A stretch of DNA of 64,000 nucleotides, taken from NCBI GenBank assembly GCA_019055375.1, contig JAHQIW010000630.1:62001-126000 (forward strand). Reading direction: 5' to 3'. The notes beneath the pieces were generated by a model. The model saw only the letters and a list, made by a program, of their open reading frames with translations. It was not told the origin of the DNA and made no database searches. Positions 55,348 through 64,000 of the stretch are shown here, piece after piece; the first letter of the stretch is position 1, and every line of letters starts with the position of its first letter. A program made the translations under genes and the position numbers. The DNA is from Parelaphostrongylus tenuis (Eukaryota; Nematoda; Chromadorea; Rhabditida; Metastrongylidae).

Positions 55348-56562
55348 GTAAGTTTATGACAATTGCGATTTATTTTACAAGAAAATCATCATATTCCATT
55401 TTACTTATAACTTTTCCATTGACATATTCGTATAATATTCCTGTTGGATTCAATTTATGACTCGACCATAATATGGCCTTACCAATTTGTAAACGTCACT
55501 TCGTACAAAGCTCCATTCAGGATGGAATCACCTTTATGCCTCTCATCTTTTATATCACTTTTCTTCTAATTTAGCTTCTGTTTACAAATGTGATCTGTGT
55601 CTTTGGCTTTTTTTCCATGCTCATTGAGTTTTAATTCAAAGTTTCTCTCGTTTTCAATAGCTTAGAAAACTCTACTAATTTCGGTCGTTGTTTTTATTAG
55701 AAGTGCGAAAATGAGTCAAAAATATTTTAATGATGAGGGTAAATTTTTCCTCGGAAAAAAAGCTACTTAAAGGGCAAAATTTTTCAAAAATTATTCAAAG
55801 AAGTCGATAGTCTGATAAAGATATGACTTGTTTTGAGCCGAGAAATCTAGTGCTATGTAGGCGCCTAGTCGTTCTGTTGGGACTCATCAGTAGCACCCTC
55901 CCTCGGTTCCGTCGATCCCTTGAGGCTAAATAGTCTTCTAAAGGAATCGACGCCGAGCAAGAAAAAAATTAGCACCCCAAGTCGGATGATGGTATTACCT
56001 GACGTTGTGCTACCGGCAGTCGAGCCTCCTTTTATAACGAATCATAACTCTGTCATCGACTGCTGTTCTAGAGACCCGTTCAAAACGAAATAATCTGATA
56101 AGAATTGACTTGTTTTGAGCCAATGGGATAGGTCTAGTGCTATATAGGCGTCTATTTCGTCCTATTTCGTTCTCCGTATTTAGCCTCAAGGGATCGACGG
56201 AACCGAGGAAGGGTGCTACTGATGAGTCCCAATAGGGCGAAATAGGCGCCTATATAGCATCAGACCTATCGGGTCAAAGCAAGTCATATCCTTATCAGAT
56301 TATTTCGTTTGGAGCGGGTTTGTAAAAGAGCGATCGATAGCAGAAGTCGATAGTATTTACAACCAGGCCGAAATCAAATCCACTGTAATTAGAGATTTCT
56401 TGGCGATTTGGTAATTTTCTAACACATGCTATTTTTATCACTTACAGTCCCTATCGACTACATGAGAATTCCGATAATGCGTATGAGGAGTTGAAAAAAG
56501 TGCTGATCATAGCCGGTGCATTCTTCTTCATTACGATCGTCTGCATTATGTCAAAGTTACAA
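55283..56562 (+). CDS. small single-pass membrane protein, two exons found
   Basis: Exon 1 is 55283-55347 and exon 2 is 56448-56562. Joined, they give a protein starting MVQRIQRTRNVPHVYTLVHD, then STPYRLHENSDNAYEELKK and a membrane helix, VLIIAGAFFFITIVCIMSK. The donors gtaagt and gtaaga and the acceptor cttacag are strong, and the split Thr codon (ac|t) is in phase. Exon 2 ends in phase 0 at a strong donor. If that donor is not used, 18 more codons reach TGA at 56617. No later exon was found. The family is not recognised. It would be a tail-anchored or type II/III membrane protein with a short basic, tyrosine-containing cytosolic part. Confidence 0.6.
55800..56350. repeat. complex inverted repeat (foldback 3)
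   Basis: The left arm 55811-55932 pairs with the right arm 56177-56300 (ggttccgtcgatcccttgag against ctcaagggatcgacggaacc). A further partial copy at 56059-56165 repeats the tgacttgttttgagcc and tataggcg motifs and also pairs with 56281-56350, so the element is nested. Unclassified and non-coding, it lies wholly inside the intron of the small membrane-protein gene. Confidence 0.75.
56448..56562 (+). CDS. small membrane-protein gene, exon 2 with membrane helix
   Basis: Acceptor cttacag ends at 56447. One base completes Thr, then 38 codons including a run of about 19 hydrophobic residues. Donor gtaaga at 56563. The intron before it (1.1 kb) contains foldback 3. Confidence 0.6.
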
Positions 56563-56769
56563 GTAAGAACTCAATCAGTTAAATTCAGCTCGTCTAAAAG
56601 TAATGTCAAAATACAGTGAATCTAGCTCATTTGATAGTTTGTAGAAATGCTGTGTGGTACTTTAAGAGGCATAGAAAAAAGATAAATTGAGAGATAGAGT
56701 GGTTACGTTTTACATCAGGACAATTCGGTTAATATCCGGCAGCACAGAGATTTCGCGTTGGTAGCACTC

Positions 56770-57100
56770 GCAGTCTTTCGATTTAAAGAAAATTTAGGAG
56801 CTTTACCCACTTTCGAGGACATTTTGAAGTTTCTTACCTCTCAAAAGTGCTCCGTCGGACAGAATAAGTGATAGTCACTCGCCGCCAAGTCTAGGCTATA
56901 CGGCGGGTGCTCCAAAACCTCCCATTCAGAGCCTGGTAAATGATTTGTGCAGATTTTTCGAAGAGCCTTATGAGCGTTGACACCTGATTTGTAGTAGAGG
57001 TGGAGCAGCAGACGAATACTTTTATGAACAGTTCGATTCTGAAAGCTGTGTAAACTAATGTTATATTGTTCGATGCACAAAAAAACAAAAGCTTTTTTTG
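56770..57100 (-). pseudogene. mariner remnant with internal deletion
   Basis: On the minus strand, IRLLLHLYYKSGVNAHKAL resembles the N-terminal helix of mariner transposases. Within about 15 codons it is followed by PPYSLDLAASDYHLF, which is the far C-terminal catalytic block (S-P-D-L-x-P-S-D-Y-H-L-F). The roughly 200 residues normally between are missing, giving a short fused frame of 79 codons. Confidence 0.7.
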
Positions 57101-57189
57101 GTTATCCGGGAGAAATGAAGAAGCAACCCTTTTCGCTGGACAAGGAATCTTCAGAATAGCTTCAGTAATCATTTAAAAAGCATAAATCT

Positions 57190-58160
57190 CTGCTACTGCG
57201 CTAGGTGGTTATTCTTTGAAAAACTCTTTTGTAAAGCTGTAGTATTCAAAATGAATTATGTATTACACCAGCTGCGCGTTTTTACTACAATTCCGCTGGA
57301 AGAACGAAAAACATCTGAACGTGTAGAAAATCTTGTATTATCAAAATTATGCATTCTATCTTTGCGTTCTTCTCGAAGCTACAAAAAATTTCAAGTTAAA
57401 TAACAAAAACTGCACTCCATATGTGGCCGCTCAACAAGACCGATCGATAATCCACTGCCAGCCCCCCTCCCTCCTCCAGTACGTGCACTAGCCAGCGAAT
57501 AAGTGCATCGCGTATGTGAACTTTCTTGCTACATTGCAGTCAAACGATCTTTCCAAAAAATAAACGCAGCATCGGATACGTCGAAACTTACGCTATCGAA
57601 TAATTATTCACAATTGAAGGGATCCATAAATTCCTCCAAAGATCTCAATTGTCACAAGGTCAGTGGTTCGATCTCGCGCTCATGGCTCACCAAGCCATCC
57701 ATCCTTCCGGGGTCGATAAATTGGTGCCAGACAGGTCTCAGACTTGTCTGGGAGGATAAACAGCACTGACTCGATTCAGCGGGAGGCCAACGCAAGTCAT
57801 TGTAAAGGCAGATATGCATTCAATCACCTCAAACGAAGTTAAAAATTGAAGACAAACGCATGGCGCATCCCTCATGGATTGGTCAACGCCGAGAGCTTTA
57901 TCCTTTTTTTTAATTGAAAGGGAACAATTCTGTACTACTAGAAATATGCGTGTGTGAAGCACAAATGTTTCCTTTCTGCTACAGCATTATGGTAAGGCTT
58001 TTCCAAAGAGCGCTTACGTAACAAAAGTAGCCTCAAATCTAATCCTTAGAATGATTACTGAAAGTACAATGGAAAGTTAATGTCCAGCGAAAGAGCTCGT
58101 TCCTTCATTTGTCGTCGGATAACTAAAAAGAGCCAAAACGAGATTTCTGACGAGCTCAAA
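57190..58160 (+). repeat. R1 composite interspersed repeat, interrupted by SINE A
   Basis: Landmarks in the R1 order: gctggaagaacgaaaaacat, tacattgcagtcaaacgatc, gctatcgaataattattcac, then the SINE A insertion at about 57655-57905, then ctgctacagcattatggtaa and gtccagcgaaagagctcg. Confidence 0.55.
57655..57905 (+). repeat. SINE A, 5'-truncated copy
   Basis: It begins inside the tRNA-like head (cagtggttcgatctcgcgct, B box ggttcgatctc) and continues through ccatccttccggggtcgata, gtctgggaggataaacagc, gcgggaggccaacg and tggcgcatcc. It is inserted in an R1 copy, so it is younger than that copy. Confidence 0.75.
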
Positions 58161-58309
58161 TTTGCACAATGCTGTAAAAATCATTTTCTCAGGCCATACA
58201 ACAGAACTTTTTCCATCACTTATTACCTTCGTCAGATGATCCAATCCAATTTATTATCTTCAAAATGATTACCGTGCTCGTTTAGCAGTTCATATTGCGC
58301 TTTTCCAAA

Positions 58310-58400
58310 CTTATTCTCTCTCACTCAACTTTCTCTTTCTCTCTTTTCCTCGCGCACTGTCCCTCTGCCTCCTGTCTCTTTGTCTGTCTATCTATCTCTT
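58310..58400. repeat. CT-rich low-complexity tract
   Basis: Pyrimidine-rich run of ctct, ttct and tgtc motifs. The overlapping 109-codon ORF is a composition artefact. Confidence 0.6.
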
Positions 58401-58639
58401 TACGTGCAAGGAAAAGTCCATGGTCACAATTAATATATCAGCTTGAGTTTAGAAACTGCCAATTTCTCTGGTCGGTTTGTATGTCTACACTCAATTCTTC
58501 TTTCTTGTTTACCACAATATCAGTTTTTTCAATTATGGAGAGAATTTTGAATTACGTATCTCATGGATTGCGCAGTGCAAAATATAAAGATTGGACGCCT
58601 TCATCGCAATGTTCACATTCCTAGAAACAATCTGATACT

Positions 58640-60940
58640 CAAACTCGAATGAGATTCCTTATGTTAGATACTGCTAAAAAAGGGTATAAAAAAGTTAAAG
58701 GGAGATTTATTTCGTAGAAATCCATAAGGAGTTGAAGCTTTTTTCCACATATCGTAGTCTCGTGCGTACTTTGTACACTCTAGTACTCAATAAGATGAGA
58801 AACGAACAAAACTAAATTGTATCAAACAAATGCTTTCAATTATTTTCATATATTGCATACAGTTATTGAATTCTAGCAGCTGGAATTGCTGTTAGTTTGT
58901 TAATTTGAGTCGTGCATGAATTTTGCTTGAATCTTCATCGCATTTGCTTATAAGCGTCATCAATACAAGCTAACTTTAATGCGATATTTTTAAAGCGGAA
59001 ACAAAGGGAAAATGCCCCCCCCCCCCCTACCCACTAACTTGTCTCCTCGTCGTTTCTGCGTGCCGATCTACGATGTCAGTCAAGTTTAGAAATAGTCAAC
59101 AACCTAAAACCTAGCTGTAGCAGAAACTCATTACGAAAGGGAACTACGTCTTGCAGTCTCGCTAATCACTTTTTACATGACCTAACATCACACATAGGAC
59201 TATAGCACATTCTCCTCCACTTCGTTTTCTCTCAAACCTTTCACGGAAGTTATTGGATTTTGCCCGTGAGTTTTACTGCTGCTATAGGATATCGCTCTCT
59301 TTTTATGAATGTCCTTGGATGATGATCAGGTAGATTCTAAACGGATTCCCGGGACAGGTATGCTAGCGCGCTCACGCGTCTTCATCGCATTCGATTGCCA
59401 AAATTTGCTGATCGGAGTAAACGCTTTGCAAACAGACCTGATAGCGGGTTCCTGAACGTGAAAGCACCTGGAATAGGTCGAGCAGGTAGCCGTGATCTCT
59501 AGTAACAGTAAAAATAAAAAGTCTGGCTTAAAGGGTGCGATTTTGTTCATACTCCTTGGACGAAATAGGAGCAATTACAACAAATTAGAATTTTACAGAG
59601 CTCCACTCGAGTTGCTTGATAATTCATAACATTATGAGTTATGCAGCAAAAGCTCCGGAAATAATATGACGAAACTATTTTGTTTATCTTTAACGAAGGA
59701 CTTTCCACTCTTCGGGAAAAAGACGGAAATGGAAAATCTTCATCTTTCTAATTGATTGTGCCGGATGTAGGCCACTTCCAGGAATCTGTAAATGAAATCT
59801 GCATGTTGTGCATCACAGATTTAGTGAGACTGGTTGTAGTCTACTGTAGCCTTCTAAAAGTATTTTTTGTGAAAATTGCTTCTATCTTGAGGTCATCACA
59901 CCACGGCTCTGCATAAGGAGCTCTTTTGTTTTCTAAGCGGATTTTTTCGTCGTTTATATGGAAATCACTGCAGAGTTTTCACCTTGAACATGTTGACATC
60001 AAATTATGAGCGTCATAAAACACATGTTCTTTATATGTTTACATATTGTTTCATTTTTTCTGAGTTACACCTTAACAATAACAGTAACATGATTAACCTT
60101 GTATGTTGGAGATGTTCTCCGTTGACTTTGACAAAGTGTGGACTTTACGCATTATACGGTGCATCACAAACAAATTTTTTTTACTAGAATATTTGACAAC
60201 TTTGCAGCACTGATGGTGTAAACAGGTAGTCCGATCTCTGATCTCTGCCTCAGGAGTCATCATGTAAAGATCTACCAAGTTTGATTTCGAATTGTACGTG
60301 GTTAAATTTCGTTGAGGAAAGAGAGCAAAATGTGATGCAAATTTACGTTCACCAGTGTACTTTCAACTTCACTTTAGGCCCGTACTTTCTTGTTGAAGGA
60401 TCGCATTGGGGGTTACTCGCTTTTGCTTCCGGGAAAGAGTAATTCTTCAGAAACTCGATCCTGGACAAAACTCATCAATGTTTCATTCATTCTCGGTGAT
60501 TTTTGTCAATGAAGTCAAAGCTTTTTTCTCGCTTTTCCGCGGAAATTACACCATCATTCCTTTGGAAAGCGTAGACAATGTCAAGAGTTTGTTCCCAAAA
60601 CTTTTTTACTATCGAGGCAACTAATTGATAGTCATGAACGTATTAGCTGCGTACACTGCAAAAAGTTTATCAATACAGACGAATATGTGAAGATATCTAG
60701 TAATTTCTCACAACTTTTTGAAATGGTTCTCCTTAGGTTTTTTTTCCTTAGCAGCAAAGGTTCGTTGCTATTTGATGACGACAGATGTCTCAGAAGTTCC
60801 GATGGTCTCTTCTGTGATGCCTGATTGATTATAAAAAATAACTATTCGAAGGCTTCTTGCAATGCCAATATGCATTGGAAGTTACGTGAAGTTAGTAGTA
60901 ACATCGTATTTTCGTTCTTACGTGATAGACGACGACAAAG
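58640..60940. other. intergenic, nothing firmly recognised
   Basis: Contains a 13-base C run (59015-59027) and several unsupported 60-80-codon frames. I see no exon with both splice and motif support. Confidence 0.3.
59015..59027. repeat. poly-C tract
   Basis: Thirteen consecutive C on the plus strand, unusual in this A+T-rich window. Confidence 0.95.
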
Positions 60941-60949
60941 GAAAAGCCG

Positions 60950-61720
60950 ATCGCTCTTGCTGAACAAGAATTTTTCATAAGAGTGCTATCGATCATTCGA
61001 AAACTTGAATCTCTGGGTAGCGCCTCACGCAATTTTTTTTTGCAAATACTCTTTTATAGCGCTGTAAAATTCAAAATAAATTATATTATAGATCGCTAGC
61101 GCAATTCCACCATTACCTCTTGGAAGCACGAAAATCATATGGACGTGTAGAGAAAATCTTATAGTAGCAGAGTCATACGTTCAACCTGGGGCTCCTTTCA
61201 AAGCGGAGAGAGAGTTCTTAGTCGAATAACAAAAATCTCAATTCACGTGCAGTCCATCTGGGCGCCATCGATCAATAATCGCGGCACTTCCCCTCCCCTC
61301 CTATCCCGCAGCCCGTGAATTGTCTAAAAAACACATGTCCGCGTAAATGAATTAATTTTATTTTCCTTGATGTACTTCAAGGAAAGGGGTTTTCCAGAAA
61401 ATAAGCACGGTGTTGGAATCGTCAAATCTATCGATTGATTACTGATAGTCATACTAAAGAAAGAGCTCTGTCTTGCAAAAAAAAACGCATGTGCGAAATT
61501 GAATTCTCGTTCTCAAAATCTTTATTGGGTTCTCCGAGACTTGAGCTATCGAATGGTTTCTAGTAGTCTAAAAAAAGGCTTTTGTTCGAAATGCTACAGC
61601 GTTCTAAAAAGATCTTTTCAAGAAATGGTCGCGTACGACTTAAATCAGAGATTAAAGCTTTCGAATGATTACTAAAAAAGTTAATGAGGTCTTGAAAACT
61701 CGACACTTGTCTCGTTTTTA
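60950..61720 (+). repeat. R1 composite interspersed repeat
   Basis: Landmarks in the R1 order: tatagcgctgtaaaattcaa, ggaagcacgaaaatcatatg, gacgtgtagagaaaatctta, ctatcgattgattactgata and gctatcgaatggtttctagt. Confidence 0.55.
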
Positions 61721-61729
61721 TGTTACATA

Positions 61730-63530
61730 AAATCTTTTTGAACAATTCCGAAACATAGTCTTAAAAGGAAGTAATTGCATTTATTACCTCAATGAATAGA
61801 TGACAAAATTTTAGACGTTTGGTGCCGATGTGCGATAGTAAGACAATGATTGTTTTTTGTGAAGTGGTTTACATTCGACCTTCTATTAAACATCAAATGA
61901 CGCTTATCACATTGATGTATATTTTATCATATGGTGCTGAAGTCATCGCTTCATTGATGACACTGAATAACCACTTCAATGACGACGTTAAGCTTAGAAG
62001 TCACTGCGATAACGACATCATAGCTGCTTCATTTCTTCACCACTGTAACACAGTCACCAAGATCTTTCTCTCCACCGCCTTTGTGCTGCCCATCTAATTC
62101 TCTTTGGTCAGCATACTCATCGAATTTTCCTGCACACTCATATGACGTGAATAGAATCAGCAAATATTGGCAGCAAAATCGATGTGTGAAGTTTTTCCGC
62201 TTAATGGTTTTCAGGAAACGAGCGCATTTATTTGGTCGTCAAAAACTCGATGGGATATCCACCATCACTTGTTTTTCCGCTCTTATTTTTCACACAGCCT
62301 TCCACCGTTTCTGACTTGTAGTTGTTTTCTTCAAAATTAATCTTGAAACAATGTCCTCGTGCTTTTGACTGAATTACAATGTTAGCTTAACTTGAGCTCT
62401 TCTTTCCAATTGTGACATCTGTCACTAATTCTTTGTGCACGTTCGCTTTGTATGAGCACGAATGCATTCATTTCACCCTTTTGAATGCCTCTTCGTGTCT
62501 TTATCGTATCGCCTGATATTCTACCTCATAGCAAGACCTCTTTGATGGAGTTTATAGCACAAAATGGCTGTGCTTGAAAAGAATGGTGTGATACCATTTG
62601 TTACACTTACGCACCCTCATGCAAATGTACTTGCTCAATTAACTGAGCTCCATGCCAAAATCTTGACATTCTCAAATATTCGCAGCTACTCAACATTTAT
62701 GTTCAACGACTCCTATTTTCGGAGCAAACGCATTGCAGTGATTAAATGAAGATCGATGCGAATTATATATCCAAAGTGTTTGAGAAAAACTATGTACATG
62801 GTCATTTTATTCAATAATCGATATCCGTAGATGTGATGATTATGACAAACTGAAAATTCTGAACTAGACTCCAGTAAAAAGATGTGTAATGAGAAGAGCA
62901 CTCACAAAATTCTTTTGTATAAAAAGCACTATAACAAATTTATTTGATCCTACGTAGGCTGTCTGAGACTCTTTCACTCTATTGCTTATTTTTTGGTGAA
63001 GTTTCAACGAGCCTTATGTGGAGTGATCACTTTTATTCGTGAATCGCCTTCACATATTCTGCGGACCTTAGGAATTCCTCCATTCAGTTCTTCTCTTAGC
63101 ATCCATCATTCATAAAGGCCTTCATAGCTTAGTGTAAACTCGCCTGATATTGTGGATTTTGCTTTACTTTATAAATGGTGTTAAATACTGGGCATGTCGA
63201 TTCTCGCCGAAATTTTGATAAAGCCTAATTGGATTTACACCACAGGCTACCACTTGCTTTCCTGAACCGGAGAGAAATTTTTTTTAGGTAATTGTGGTGC
63301 CGATTGCCCAACCGTACAGGATGAGAGACTTTGTCTTACGCGTTTTATAATCAAGAGTATATTTGATAACTTATATGTTTCATTTTTCTAATGCACCTCA
63401 TTCCATATCCATTTTTTGGAACACAGCAATTTTTGCTCAGATAGCTCCTCAGTTATTCTTCATGATACTCAAACCGATTGTATTTTTTCTAAACGTTAGA
63501 TCTTGTCAGTGAAAGTCTAGTAAGATATAT
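61730..63530. other. intergenic, nothing firmly recognised
   Basis: A 92-codon plus-strand frame at 61819-62097 and smaller ones have no motif or splice support. Confidence 0.25.
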
Positions 63531-63545
63531 TTTATTATTTCAGAA

Positions 63546-63728
63546 ATGCAATCAATCAGCAACATAATCACCATTATGATAAATAACATGCAATCATTTG
63601 CTGAGCAAAGGTTGGACGTCTTAATCTCAGAACGAATGAGGCTGACGATGAAAGAAGTCGGCATGGTCAATATTGTGCTGATTTCGATATGCCTAACAAC
63701 TATTTTCGACCATGCATGGAGTCTGTGA
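63546..63728 (+). CDS. candidate small membrane protein or internal exon
   Basis: A 60-codon frame from an ATG two bases after a clean tattatttcag acceptor. It reads MQSISNIITIMINNMQSFAE, then a charged helix (RLDVLISERMRLTMKEV) and a hydrophobic run (VGMVNIVLISICLTTIF), and stops at TGA 63726. The start arrangement is the same as in the gene at 55283, suggesting spliced-leader trans-splicing. A foldback-family repeat begins right after the stop, so the 3' end may be repeat-derived. It is in the wrong frame to be the next exon of the 55-kb gene. Confidence 0.35.
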   Translation: MQSISNIITIMINNMQSFAEQRLDVLISERMRLTMKEVGMVNIVLISICLTTIFDHAWSL

Positions 63729-63732
63729 TGGG

Positions 63733-63926
63733 CACTTATATATCACAATACACGTCTTTCGGTCTTGCAGCCTCTTCAGTTTTACGGTGCTTTTCGTCTG
63801 AGCCAGCCCCTTTGAGGGAGAACCTCCTTACATAGAGGAATTGCAGGCGTATTATTCAGACGTGCCGTTAAATGATGAAAAGCACAAACGGGCTGTGTTC
63901 TACACTCTGTTGCTCTTGGCTGGTAA
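63733..63926 (-). repeat. foldback-family element, solo copy
   Basis: The complement of this stretch matches 5754-5930 in order: accagccaagagcaacagag, cctctatgtaaggaggttct and gaggctgcaagaccgaaag. Its other end (caatacacgtctttcggtct) matches the arm of the 54-kb palindrome (caatacacgtgtttcgatct). Confidence 0.6.
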
Positions 63927-64000
63927 TCGTGAAATATCAAAAAATAAACGGATAGCAAATGGTAAACCAGTGGAGCAAGTTCGGGCTGTACACGGTGGAT

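Noticed and set aside
58295..58624. 109-codon plus-strand ORF
   Set aside because: Built largely on a CT-rich low-complexity tract; no motif or splice context.
1..64000. CRISPR arrays, bacterial operons or integrated bacterial DNA
   Set aside because: No regularly spaced direct repeats, Shine-Dalgarno-led gene runs or compact coding were seen; the structure is eukaryotic throughout.

Overview
The window looks like nuclear DNA of a nematode, most likely a clade V (strongylid, hookworm-like) species. This is inference from several features: A+T-rich sequence, short exons with TTTCAG or TTTAG acceptors, two candidate spliced-leader acceptors placed just before an ATG, an RTE-type retrotransposon, and many worm-style DNA transposon and SINE fragments. 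Nothing bacterial is present. Long open frames mean little here, so exons were read from splice phase and domain pattern.

Region 1 (about 1.2-20.7 kb, + strand) holds the main host gene. It is a membrane-anchored protein with about ten EGF-like repeats, split over at least 15 exons. Splice phase agrees at nearly every junction. The EGF exons lead to one transmembrane segment (16.6-16.7 kb) and a cytoplasmic tail of about 88 residues that ends at 20673, with a poly(A) signal at 20895. Its introns carry repeats. Three points are unresolved: the 5' end, one splice-phase conflict (8808 to 11324), and a coding-like juxtamembrane stretch (16.1-16.57 kb) broken by a frame change and three stop codons.

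Region 2 (about 21-55 kb) is mostly repeats. It contains an RTE retrotransposon with a 673-codon open reverse transcriptase frame (43768-45789, no endonuclease domain) and a smaller RTE remnant; a third remnant lies in region 1. It also contains a mariner transposase fossil (26.5-27.6 kb), a mariner C-terminal piece (46.3 kb), a piggyBac fossil (51.6-52.5 kb), a Penelope-like GIY-YIG fragment (38.3-38.9 kb), and several copies of three tRNA-derived SINE families. A locus at 30.3-32 kb looks coding, but its strand is not settled.

Region 3 (about 54-64 kb) has a near-perfect foldback palindrome at 54.0-54.55 kb. Next comes a small two-exon membrane-protein gene (55283-56562) with a second complex foldback in its intron, then a mariner remnant that looks internally deleted, further copies of a composite interspersed repeat called R1 here, and a small trans-splice-like ORF at 63.5 kb.

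The most novel material is repetitive: the foldback family with solo copies at 5.7 and 63.7 kb, the R1 composite, the three tRNA-like SINE families, and the two small membrane-protein genes with spliced-leader-like starts. I see no CRISPR array, operon promoter, rRNA gene or convincing functional tRNA gene.
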